Assembly: GCA_009760855.2 (NCBI GenBank)
Contig: WPIO01000004.1
Span: forward strand, 12,724,501 to 12,788,500
Reading direction: 5' to 3'
From: Cristatella mucedo
Taxonomy: Eukaryota > Bryozoa > Phylactolaemata > Cristatellidae
DNA length: 64,000 nt
A program made the position numbers and the translations under genes. Positions 30,001 through 36,999 of the stretch are shown here, piece after piece. Under the pieces are notes generated by a model. It worked only from the letters and a program-made list of their open reading frames with translations. It did no database searches and was not told where the DNA came from. Each line of letters opens with the position of its first letter. Position 1 is the stretch's first letter.

Positions 30001-33000
30001 AAGGAAATCCACACGGAGATGGCAAATGGAGAGCTTGCATCAGCCGTAGAAAAGGCAAATTGTATCCCTTGGACTGCTAACAGTCGGTGCTTAAGTAGGG
30101 TGGTCGAAGCATGCCAATTCGGCCGTGTTATTTCAGTTTGTGATGGAACTCCACATTAACGAGATTATGGGTAGGAACGTGCTCATAGACGCCGTCCAAA
30201 ATGTTGGGCTGCCCTGTGTCAGAGCTCGTGTGAGGAAGGACTGTTTGGCAAATGGAATATGATCCCAAGTACATTGCAATTGGAGCAAAGCAATAGTTTG
30301 CAGACAAGTGTCTGAGTCCTTAGTTGGCCGAGCCACTCACCTAATCTCAGCCCTATTGGACATCCACGGATTCGGTTGGAATACTCAATTCAACCCGACA
30401 AAATTGTATCTCATAGTCTCCCGGGCAGCTTTTTGGCCGACTTATGCAGCCGACTTTAGCTGTGGGACAGCATAACTTTGGATGCTTGCCGAAAGCTGCC
30501 GGAGTCAATGCCTTGTTAAATACAAGAAGTTATAAGGAATAAGGCAGTCCAACATCCTGTTGATGACAGTATCCACCTGTACATGCATAACCGGTCTCAT
30601 CGTTGAAAATAATTAAAAACCTCATGCATACATTTTTCAGTACTATTAGACAAAGATTAAGCCTATCGGCTGATGTAATAGTGGGTTGCTGGGGGTATCC
30701 GTCGGCCTCAGGCAATACTCAAGAGTTTGAGTGAATATACTCAAACGTAAGTAGTTACAAGGGACTGATGAATACCCTGATAAAACAGCTTCGGTCATCC
30801 GATAAACTCAATCTTTGTCTAACAGTACTGAAACATGTGTGGGGTGTTTTACTATTTCTAGGATGAGAAACAAGGTTATAAATGCACAAGTGGATAGTAA
30901 TATAAATAAGAGATCGGAGACACTATTTTTTTAAATCTGGTATTTGCTGGGGCATTGACTCGGTCAGCTTTCGGAATGCATCAGGAGTTGTGCACTCCCA
31001 CAGCTGCTTGAGTCGACCAGTTTGAGTCTGCAAAGAATTGCTTTGTTGCACCCATGTGATACTTGACGTCATTATCCGTCAGCCAAACATAGCCGCCTCC
31101 ATAAGAGCTATGGCGCAAGGAAACCCAACATTTTTAAAGATGGCTATGAACATGCATAATCCGTTTTTCCAACGCCTACAGCCAACTAACACGACCAAAT
31201 AGGCACACTTCCACCACCATACTCGATCTTTTATTTGTCATCAGTTTCGGCTGTACCCTCCAATTTTTCTACGACTGCCAAAAGACCTTTGCTTGTGATC
31301 GCTGTGGATCCCGCCTTCAACTTCTCGGTCCATAGATCGGTTTCAGTCATCAGCTGTAAAGTGGGCATGTTAATGTGCCCATTGCAGACAGCTTTTTCTT
31401 TTGTCACTCGTCAATAAACGGCTTGCATGTGCTGACTATTTAACAAATGACATGCTTAGGAAGACTTCTACGAACTGCATCGACATTTACAGCTTTGCCA
31501 GTGGCCTCTTCCAAGGACTTTGCTTGAAAGACTCGAAGCGAGGCTGTCCGTTGAGCAAATGCAACCTATTTTAGTAGGTGGTCATCCCTTTTTGTCGTCG
31601 TAGGTGGCCGGCTCGAGTATGGTAGGACGCCTATGCTATCACCCTGAAAATACTTCGGGTTGTACCTGATCGTCACCTGGCTAATGTGAAGTTTCTTGCC
31701 ACCTTCATGCTGCTTAGACCCATCTTGTGATGGACCACGATTTGACCTTGGCATTGTTGTTTAATTCCTTTGTCTTTCCCATAGCAGAAGGGCACCAGCA
31801 TGCGCAAGTCCGTGCAAGCAGGGAGGCAAGGAAGTGCAAAAAGACTCATTTCACGCCTCCAATTATGTGCACCAAAAGACCCCAAGCAATTCAGATTAAA
31901 AGTAGAAGATGATTCGATCGCAAGTACAAACACAACACAACATAGCTTGATGTGCAACTACTGGCATGTATCGTCGTCTGAAACTCAACAAAGCCAAAAA
32001 ACTAAGCAGTGTTATTCTAGAGTACTTGCAATAGCACTCTCGAAGGCTAGGCGTTTTTTTGTGCTCCTCCACAGAATACTGGCTATCCATAACCCTTGAC
32101 CATATCTAACTACAGATAACCTCAACAAATACAAAAAAGCTTTTTTCAATGGAAGATCATGGGTTCCAATAGTTTCTAGTTGGAAAACATAAGATGGCAA
32201 TGCTATTATTAATAATAATAATAATAATAATTCACTTGATAAAGCGCCCTCAGAGAACTTAATCTCTCTCTAGGCGCTTTACATTTGCTGTAAAGTGAAA
32301 TGCAATTGAATGGTAAGTAAAATCATGCTTGAAAAACAAACAAAATGAATAATATGGTTAGGGGTGACGTGCACAGGGTCAGCATACAAGTGTGGTTAGT
32401 GGCAGCATGCACAGTGTCAGCACACATAAGCACATAAAGGACGAATCACAGGGACCCACTAAATGCTGTCCTAAATAGTGTGTTTTTAAGTTCCTTTTAA
32501 ATGTGGTCAGGTCAGGGGATGTTCTGACGCAGGTCGGGACGGAGTTCCAGGCTTTGGGAGCATACGAACTAAATGCACGGTCTCCAAAGGATTTGGGGTT
32601 TGTACAAGGTATTTCTAGACTGTTGGATTCCGAAAAGCAGGTGGTACTATGCTTGGCCTGATGGGGTAGTCTATCTGACAGATAGGCTGGGGCCATAGAA
32701 TGAAGGGACCTAAAAGTGAGCGACAAAACCTTGAAGTCAATCCGTTGCTTGACTGGTAGCCAGTGCAGGTCGGCGAGAAGTGGAGTAATGTGGCAACTGC
32801 GACGCTCACGACAGACAAGCCTAGCTGCAGAGTTTTGCACTAGCTGTAATCGCCTGATCGCACATGCCGGTAGGCCAGTGAGCAGTGAGTTGCAGAAGTC
32901 GAGACGGGATGTCACGAATGCATGGACCAACTTGGACGTGGTATCCTTATCTAAACAAGCCCGAATTTTAGCAATGTTATGAAGCTGAAAATATGCAGAT

Positions 33001-35311
33001 TTGACTGTGGAGCTGATATGGTCGTCTAACGAGAAGTCGCTTTGGAATATGACACCTAGATTTCGAGCTGATTCAACTGGAGATATGCTGGCAGAGCCAA
33101 TTTTGAGAGTCAGCCTTTCCAATCTCTCGATCACACTGGGCTTGCCCATAACTAGTAAGTTAGTTTTATCATCGTTAAGTTTTAGAAAATTTGCTGCCAT
33201 CCATGTGCGGATGTCATCAATGCATGCAGCTAGTGAGTTTAGAGAATTTGAGGTGCTCGAAGGCTGGGAGGGATCAAAGCAAAGGTACAACTGAGTGTCA
33301 TCCGCATAGAAGTGAAAGCCTAGATTGTGCTTGGCAATTACATCAGCAAGAGGCAGAGTATAAACTGTGAAAAGAATCGGACCTAGCACTGAGCCCTGAG
33401 GTACTCCATATTCCAGAGGTACTTCAGATGATCTTTGTCCATTCACGTCGATACTCTGGAGTCTCCCACTGAGATAGGACCTGAACCACTGCAGAGCAGT
33501 GCCAGTGATGCCCAGGCGAGATGAGAGGCGCTCTAGAAGAACTTTGTGATCGATGGTATCAAAAGCTGCCGAAAGATCAAGCAAAACAAGCAGAGACACT
33601 CTACCCATGTCTGCATTCCTAAGTAGGTCGTTGTATACCCGAATCAATGCTGACTCTGTGGAATGATTATCTCTAAAGCCAGACTATTACAATTAAAGCA
33701 CAACAGAAACGCCATGCCACACAACCTTACCATTTGACAGCTAGATTCTGAACTTCACCGTTTTTATCTTCGAGGAGCTTCAACAGCATCTTTACAACCT
33801 TCAAAATCAATAAAGATTCATGATGAATATAAAAAACGATGAAGTTACAACTCAATGGATGGACCGGATGCAGGACCGCCAATTGGATGCTGTATACCAC
33901 TTTTGTACTACTATCACCTTGCGCTCGCTATCGTCATCCAGCTTTATCGAATCCTTCTGCAACTCCGCCATTAAATCATTGGTGGCCATAAATCTGAAAT
34001 CTTTGTCGCTTGAAGTCATCTGGAGTGACAGAAAAGCACCGGCTAAACACCAAATAGATAACAAGGCAACAAGATAAGGCAACAAGATAATACGTGATAA
34101 AAAAAAAGTTAAAAAAAATATTGAACTGCAGACGAGGTGTTTGCAGTCCAGCAGATTTATTTGCTCTCTGGGCACATGTAGTGCAGGCTTGGACGAATCC
34201 ATCTAGCTGAAATCCTTGCCTTGAACAGTATGCATTTGCATACTCCACTGACGATAAACCACTTTCATGTTGGAGGGAAGCCAATAGCACTAGATATTAA
34301 AACACGGGTAGTTAGTTATTCCTCTGCAGTCTAAGGATCTGCACGTGAATGGCAGGGATCCAAAATAAAACTACAATAAGGCTGGAGCACTCACTTGGGC
34401 CGACATGACACGTTAGCTAAGACCATACCTACATAAACTAGACTGGAACTTACTGGCAAGGTGTAAAATTTCGATATATGAGTTCAGCTGGCCTGTCTTC
34501 AAGGCTCTATGTTAAATAATATAGTCACAAACCACGAGACAAGCACAAGACGACCACTGAGAGTACTCAGCAAGTGTATCACACTTGCGACACAAATGTT
34601 AATAATGGGGTGCATCCGAACGGAAGTAGGCCTCATGCTCCATAAAACTTGTGTCAAGCCAAATACAGCCACAAGGCAAGTAACTTCAAATTGCTCTACT
34701 GCACAAATCAAGCCACCCCATTCCACCTCACACACGCGCGAGTCGTTATCCAATAATGAGTGCGGTTCGTTAAATATCGTACCGCGCGTGTTCGCGCGTT
34801 GGTCATTAAAAACATACCGCATTCCAACACCGCAATTAGAAGAGCAAAACTAACTGGGCTCAGAAGGCCACAGTGGCTCTTTTGAATTTGGTGGCCGTAC
34901 TCGGATTTGATGGCCCTACTCTGATTTTATATTCGCATGCTTAGAGGAAGTTTACAGACTAGCCCTGTTGCAAAAATCAATATCACGTTTTGCGAAGAAT
35001 TGATGAAAATTGTTGGGCACGTGCGACTGCAGACAACACGGCCAATTGACAATAGAAGCCACGCAAGCTATTAGCCGAAATTGCATGCAAAACCTTGAGT
35101 AAAATCCTTTCAAGTTATTAGCAGCAAATACAATTTCACTAAGACCGGAAAATAAAGTTTCTACTTTCTGCAAAGCAATAGCAGCTCTGTATTACTACCA
35201 TGCCGCTCAGCCGCCTCAATGGGGCTAGCGGAGGCGGATCGGCAGCTGGCAATGCTGCAGAACTCGTACTTTGTCCAGAAGGTTAGCGATATGAAACGAC
35301 GGGCCGGCCAT
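588..35311 (-). CDS. CAND1: CAND1, cullin-associated NEDD8-dissociated protein 1 (25 exons, 3' end outside window)
   Basis: CAND1 is a HEAT-repeat protein that binds unneddylated cullin-RBX1 and exchanges substrate receptors of SCF-type ubiquitin ligases. Exons in transcript order: 35311-35270, 34019-33918, 33798-33731, 27872-27760, 25476-25376, 24313-24148, 19973-19847, 19759-19597, 19281-19184, 18996-18842, 17849-17723, 14423-14238, 12001-11890, 11630-11537, 8351-8234, 7881-7750, 7494-7461, 7352-7253, 7145-7060, 6946-6743, 4611-4543, 1607-1512, 1279-1212, 1099-1005, 691-588. All phases agree, giving 920 uninterrupted codons against about 1230 in the human protein. Recognisable stretches include [49 protein letters not shown] and [10 protein letters not shown]. 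An acidic loop rich in D and E lies near residues 313 to 337, as in the family. All junctions are GT-AG except intron 7, which needs a GC donor. The C-terminal exons lie left of base 588, and I found no convincing next exon in 1-587. Identification is firm; exact splice sites are inferred from frame and homology. Confidence 0.96.
775..895 (+). mobile_element. tRNA-derived SINE, type 2
   Basis: A pol III A-box-like start (TAGTCCAATGGCAAGG) is followed by a B box (GGGTTCGAGTCCC) and ends in a tail resembling the type 2 signature GCTGTTTAATCAGCTAAG. It lies in a CAND1 intron on the opposite strand to the gene. It is not a functional tRNA: no acceptor stem closes around it. Confidence 0.65.
1310..1450 (+). 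mobile_element. tRNA-derived SINE, type 2, decayed
   Basis: A B-box-like GGTCGTGGGTTCTAGTTCTGC and the following aaaggctcttcttcgactac segment resemble the type 2 SINE body seen at 14780. The head is poorly preserved. Confidence 0.45.
1893..1951 (-). mobile_element. LINE family A fragment (RT region)
   Basis: About 60 bases match the family A reverse-transcriptase region found at 33510-33565 (gatgcccagg, then gagatg, then gatcaatggtatct). It is too short to say more. Confidence 0.6.
1964..2083 (+). repeat. Perfect 60-bp tandem duplication in CAND1 intron 21
   Basis: Two identical adjacent 60-base units, 1964-2023 and 2024-2083, begin GACAGAGTAG and end TGCTATACAC. They sit immediately beside a decayed LINE family A fragment. 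Confidence 0.95.
2100..4540. other. CAND1: CAND1 intron 21, mostly unassigned
   Basis: Apart from the CA microsatellite this stretch shows no recognisable gene or element. Short open frames at 2438-2629 and 3541-3786 have no family resemblance. Confidence 0.5.
3003..3070 (+). repeat. (CA)n microsatellite
   Basis: An almost pure CA run of about 34 dinucleotides lies in CAND1 intron 21. Open frames of Thr-His or Cys-Val repeats across it are artefacts. Confidence 0.97.
7461..7494 (-). CDS. CAND1: CAND1 34-base micro-exon (exon 17)
   Basis: This short exon has a TTGCAG acceptor and a GTGAGT donor. With the two bases carried over from exon 16 it encodes [12 protein letters not shown], which corresponds to the family segment GSPLKIDLRPVL. 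Without it the reading frame between 7750 and 7352 is lost. Automated predictors often miss exons of this size. Confidence 0.9.
9060..10680 (+). mobile_element. CR1-like LINE family B, 5'-truncated, reverse transcriptase
   Basis: It encodes reverse transcriptase from the N-terminal finger region ([20 protein letters not shown]) through [11 protein letters not shown] and the catalytic YHFYADD box, then a frameshift near 10036. The thumb and C-terminal part ([12 protein letters not shown], ending KSFSSAGP) follow in another frame. The usual [10 protein letters not shown] motif reads [10 protein letters not shown]. The endonuclease domain is missing. The 3' untranslated part continues after an inserted family A element at 11083-11126. 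It lies in a CAND1 intron, antisense to the gene. Confidence 0.92.
10681..11082 (-). mobile_element. LINE family A 3' fragment nested in family B
   Basis: On the minus strand it carries the last coding residues of family A ([20 protein letters not shown]), the 3' UTR, the conserved 3' stem-loop and a (TTA)n tail. CACAT occurs on both sides (10676-10680 and 11083-11087), and family B's 3' UTR resumes immediately afterwards. This shows insertion into a pre-existing family B copy. Confidence 0.88.
11083..11126 (+). mobile_element. Family B LINE 3' UTR remnant beyond the nested insertion
   Basis: The segment tagtctttatggctttgtgg, then agttacagatagacatac, matches the family B 3' end at 22950-22985 and 43680-43715. 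Confidence 0.8.
12746..14035 (+). mobile_element. LINE family A, decayed copies in tandem
   Basis: Two successive 3' tails (12746-12811 and 12812-12895, the second ending in (TTA)n) are followed at about 12900 by a reverse-transcriptase fragment. It contains [20 protein letters not shown]-like sequence, [19 protein letters not shown] and FHFYADD, then frameshifted C-terminal parts to about 14035. Several stops and deletions make it inactive. It lies between CAND1 exons 12 and 13. Confidence 0.85.
14043..14180 (-). mobile_element. tRNA-derived SINE, type 1, with LINE-like 3' tail
   Basis: On the minus strand it reads an A box (TTTGGCCCAGTTGTTAAGG), a B box (CGTGGGCTCGAGCCC) and then a 3' domain (GCGCCTGAATAGAGATTAAG, followed by TTCTCTTAGAGTGCTATGC). 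The 3' domain resembles the 3' stem-loop of LINE family A. It sits directly downstream of a family A fragment. Confidence 0.82.
14780..14949 (-). mobile_element. tRNA-derived SINE, type 2
   Basis: Read on the minus strand: an A box (TGGCTCACTGGGTAAGGCGG), a B box (GTGGGTTCGATTCCTGC), a body with AAGCCGTAAAGGCTCTTC, and the tail AGGCTGTTTAATCAGCTAAG. Copies at 58315, 62395 and 46880 share the same order of blocks, which defines the family within this window. Confidence 0.8.
16130..16495 (-). mobile_element. LINE family A 3' fragment, decayed
   Basis: It matches the family A C-terminal coding and 3' region (cagtctccaaaggatta, then gccagtgcaggtcggtgacaa) with many substitutions. Confidence 0.7.
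17052..17200 (-). mobile_element. tRNA-derived SINE, type 1
   Basis: It has the same 3' domain (tagtgccctaagagaactt, then aatctctatttaggcg) and B-box region (ggggctcgagccct). The region towards the A box is partly duplicated (ttgaccttggttgaggtg). Confidence 0.78.
19845..19848 (-). other. CAND1: GC-type 5' splice site of CAND1 intron 7
   Basis: Exon 7 must end in phase 2 to join exon 8, which starts one base before CGA CAA GCT. The only phase-correct site is AG|GCAGGT, a GC donor with otherwise good consensus. It restores I-S-R-Q-A-G-H-R, the conserved CAND1 sequence. The nearby GT at 19841-19842 would shift the frame. Confidence 0.75.
20880..21330 (-). mobile_element. Tc1-like DNA transposon, decayed
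   Basis: On the minus strand the translated sequence contains [14 protein letters not shown], matching the Tc1 W-x-DESKF-LFGS motif with the first catalytic Asp. A degraded counterpart of the KFGGGSLMVWGCF motif follows after a frameshift. Stops and frameshifts interrupt it and no terminal repeats were identified. It lies in the CAND1 intron right of exon 7. Confidence 0.65.
21660..21990 (+). mobile_element. LINE family B fragment, highly decayed
   Basis: It matches the family B C-terminal coding region (catctcctctgctaaatgag, then ctgacccacaaggcttgcca) at a lower level than the next copy. It lies head to tail with the better copy that starts near 22060. Confidence 0.7.
22060..22990 (+). mobile_element. 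LINE family B 3' fragment
   Basis: It encodes the C-terminal third of the reverse-transcriptase protein ([20 protein letters not shown], later [17 protein letters not shown]) in two overlapping frames separated by a frameshift near 22290. The 3' UTR ends cacccacatggtctttatg. It is 5' truncated before the FYADD box. Close similarity to the copy at 42507 suggests shared recent origin. Confidence 0.9.
23450..23992 (+). mobile_element. LINE family A 3' fragment with internal AT-rich insertion
   Basis: It carries the family A C-terminal coding end, the 3' UTR, the 3' stem-loop and a (ATT)n tail. Between about 23500 and 23585 an AT-rich segment of roughly 84 bases is bounded by two copies of CAGTTTACCAAT. 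Confidence 0.85.
26013..26290 (-). mobile_element. LINE family A 3' end, 5'-truncated
   Basis: The (TTA)n tail, stem-loop and 3' UTR are nearly identical to the copies at 32206 and 38121. The copy is truncated inside the end of the coding sequence. Confidence 0.9.
26300..27700. other. CAND1: CAND1 intron 4, unassigned
   Basis: It contains short open frames on both strands (for example 26738-26986) with no recognisable domain. It may be an old transposon, but I cannot name it. Confidence 0.35.
28940..29055 (-). mobile_element. LINE family A 3' tail remnant
   Basis: The A/T tail and the stem-loop region (gtgccctcagagaactc, then tttctaggttttttacattt) are recognisable but diverged. Confidence 0.6.
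30080..30840 (+). mobile_element. Tc1-like DNA transposon copy, plus orientation, decayed
   Basis: On the plus strand it retains a YDPK-type remnant of the Tc1 DNDPKH motif (around 30255) and a C-terminal KLPESMPC, stop, IQEVI remnant near 30490-30530. The non-coding 3' part runs into the shared inverted repeat at 30629-30841. Its mirror copy runs in the opposite direction from 31782. Confidence 0.65.
30629..30841. repeat. Inverted-repeat centre (MITE-like) joining two Tc1-like copies
   Basis: The left arm (cagtactattagacaaagat, continuing ...tatcgg, from 30637) is repeated inverted on the right (aatctttgtctaacagtactg, ending about 30830). The arms are about 40 bases with few mismatches and enclose about 110 bases. 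Homology in inverted orientation extends further on both sides. Confidence 0.8.
30629..31782 (-). mobile_element. Tc1-like DNA transposon copy, minus orientation, decayed
   Basis: It starts at an ATG at 31782 ([20 protein letters not shown], typical of the Tc1 N-terminal helix-turn-helix). [23 protein letters not shown], a YGGGSVPIW remnant of [24 protein letters not shown] and a C-terminal FRKLTESMP follow. Stops and frameshifts interrupt it. The 3' end shares the inverted-repeat centre with the plus-oriented copy. Confidence 0.75.
32206..33685 (-). mobile_element. LINE family A copy with open RT frame (422 codons)
   Basis: The minus-strand frame 33647-32379 is open for 422 codons. It includes [40 protein letters not shown], the intact [12 protein letters not shown] catalytic box, [20 protein letters not shown] and [16 protein letters not shown]. 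It is truncated at its 5' end at 33685, only 46 bases from CAND1 exon 3. The 3' UTR, stem-loop and (TTA)n tail are intact. It is very similar to the copy at 38121, so the insertion is recent. Confidence 0.95.
34440..34497 (-). mobile_element. LINE family A short fragment in CAND1 intron 1
   Basis: The 58 bases from agactggaacttactggcaa match family A just upstream of the point where the 32206-33685 copy stops (compare 39898-39955). Orientation is the same, and the order is collinear with that copy across CAND1 exons 2 and 3. Confidence 0.75.
35270..35311 (-). CDS. CAND1: CAND1 first coding exon
   Basis: This 42-base exon encodes [14 protein letters not shown], matching the conserved CAND1 N-terminus (Met, small residues, then the HI-NLL-K pattern). 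It ends at a GTACGA donor in phase 0 and joins directly to the exon starting MTSSDKDF at 34019. The plus-strand reading across the same bases has no supporting homology and is a shadow. Confidence 0.9.
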
Positions 35312-35562
35312 TTTAGCTTAAGCAACGGTCGTTCACGGCGGGCGTCTGTCTATACGAAGAACCGCACCAGCAGGGTAAACATCACTCTCACGGTGAAGGT
35401 AGCCAAACCTTCACTTCCGGTGCCGGTCTCTCGCGCGTAAGAGTGCTTTGGCACTATTATGACAGTTCACTCAATTTCTCAGTTGTTGATACATAATCTT
35501 TAAGAGGAACTTTTATTTTTGCTATTATAGGTATTGCCATATATTTATGCGACTAATACCTA
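35312..35562. promoter_or_regulatory. Upstream region of CAND1, possible bidirectional promoter
   Basis: This 250-base stretch lies between the CAND1 initiator ATG and the divergent open frame at 35563. The part near CAND1 has CpG-containing sequence (tctcgcgcgtaag) and the distal part is AT-rich. No TATA box or named factor site can be assigned with confidence. Confidence 0.3.
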
Positions 35563-35928
35563 ATGTTAATTAAGTCGCTGTGTGAGTACCCAAACGCAAG
35601 TGAGAGTAGTATCTATGCCTCACAATGGCTGCACCATCAGCGAGGCCGAGCAGGCGACAGCTTTTATGCCGCCGCTGTACCACCTCTCGACCGACTTAAT
35701 CCTACCTCAGTGTATACATGGTGTTTTCGAGAGATTATAAAGTCTATTTTCAATGCCGCAAGCGCGCTATTGAATAGTCTGTCGCAGACACGCTCCGTCG
35801 GGAGCACTGGTCCAGATTTTGAGTTCCTAATTCACCCTAGAATTATCGACGCGCTCGAAAACCGGCTGATAGACCAAATTTTATTTTTTGCTACAAGCTA
35901 TTTCATGCAGATCGCCCTTCGCATGTGA
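35563..35928 (+). CDS. Unrecognised open reading frame, possible first exon divergent from CAND1
   Basis: An open frame of 121 codons starts 250 bases from the CAND1 ATG on the opposite strand and could share a bidirectional promoter. It contains an amphipathic-looking stretch (FREIIKSIFNAASALLNSL) and ends near GCAT|GTGAGT, which would be a good splice donor. I recognise no family. A 58-bp tandem duplication covers its end and repeats the putative donor. It could equally be non-coding. Confidence 0.25.
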   Translation: MLIKSLCEYPNASESSIYASQWLHHQRGRAGDSFYAAAVPPLDRLNPTSVYTWCFREIIKSIFNAASALLNSLSQTRSVGSTGPDFEFLIHPRIIDALENRLIDQILFFATSYFMQIALRM

Positions 35929-35991
35929 GTGTCAAATTTTATTTTTTGCTACAAGCTATTTCATGCAGATCGCCCTTCGCATGTGAGTGTC
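35876..35991 (+). repeat. Perfect 58-bp tandem duplication
   Basis: Two identical adjacent 58-base units, 35876-35933 and 35934-35991. Each unit contains a CATGTGAGT splice-donor-like sequence. Confidence 0.95.
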
Positions 35992-36177
35992 AACAACTTG
36001 GCATAGCACGGACGTGCGATTGCGGGCGAGCAAGAAGCCCACCAATGAAAAACTCACGTCGGGTCCTTAAAGACAAGTGAAAATAATAGTGCCAAAAACC
36101 CATATGAAAGGAGATTTATTTACTCTAAAAACCAAAAATGATCTTACATTAGTCAAAGCGAAACAATTAAAGTAACG

Positions 36178-36745
36178 CCGCGCTGGATTGGTCCAGCGGT
36201 GAAGGTGCTCGTGTGGGCTTGGCCTCGCCTACAACGCAGTTCCGCCCCAGCCGGACTCAAGACACCCGGACAACGGGCGCGTTGAGTTCCACCCGTTAGG
36301 CACTGCAGTTGGACAGTATCGGCTGACTAAGCTGGAGTTAATTGAAACTGTTCCGCTGCGGTCGCGTGACTCGCTATTCCTTCAGCTAGGAACTTTCAGC
36401 TTGTCCACCTGCCTGTGGGAACGCTATCCCCTCTCTCTTCCTCTCACTTTCTCTTCTCTTCTCTGTTGGTGCGATCGGGAGCTGCTTCCACGACGGCTCT
36501 ACATCCGTATGTACGCTCGCACACTTGCGTAGTCTGCGTATGATACATGACAGCTGTCGTCGTCAGTACAACAACGAGCTTGTGGGGACTTCATTCTCCA
36601 TCGGGCCGCCGCTGAGCGCCGAGCCCCCACACTCGCCCCGACCAAGGTCTGGCTGAGGTCGCAGGCTCGAGCCCCGAGGCATATGCAAAGCGCCTGAATA
36701 GAGATTAAGTTCTTTTGGGGTGCTATACAATTGAATTATATTATA
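36178..36745 (+). mobile_element. tRNA-derived SINE, type 1, split by a solo LTR
   Basis: The SINE head (36178-36211, gcgctggattggtccagcgg) and its remainder (36632-36745: B-box region, then gcgcctgaatagagattaag) are separated by 420 bases. That segment has LTR-type ends and is flanked by CTCG on both sides. An intact copy of the same SINE follows at 36751, which makes the original continuity clear. Confidence 0.82.
36212..36631. mobile_element. Solo LTR (420 bp) inside a SINE
   Basis: It begins TGTGGG and ends CCCACA, the TG...CA inverted termini of an LTR, and is flanked by a 4-bp direct repeat CTCG (36208-36211 and 36632-36635). No internal retroviral-type coding sequence is present. It is pyrimidine-rich in the middle. 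Orientation is not determined. Confidence 0.7.
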
Positions 36746-36750
36746 TTAAA

Positions 36751-36890
36751 GCGCTGGATTGGCCCAGTGGTTAAGGTACTCGCCCCGACTAAGGTTTGGC
36801 CGGGGTCGTGGGCTCGAGCCCTATAGCATATGTGAAGCACCTGAATAGAGATTAAGTTCTCTTAGGGCGCTATAAAAAATAATTTTATTA
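36751..36890 (+). mobile_element. tRNA-derived SINE, type 1, best-preserved copy
   Basis: The A box TGGCCCAGTGGTTAAGG, B box GTCGTGGGCTCGAGCCC and 3' domain (CACCTGAATAGAGATTAAG, then TTCTCTTAGGGCGCTATA) are all intact, ending in an A/T-rich tail. It follows another type 1 SINE head to tail. Confidence 0.88.
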
Positions 36891-36999
36891 ATAGTAAATG
36901 AAATGATCAACGGTGCGGTAGGCGTGGCATCGCCAACTCGTTGCCCCGCCCTAGCCAGACCAAGCAGCGTGAAACTTATCTGCTGATTAAGCGGACTTT

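Noticed and set aside
35219-35440. Plus-strand open frame [10 protein letters not shown]...
   Set aside because: It overlaps CAND1 exon 1 on the other strand, and the CAND1 reading has clear homology and splicing.
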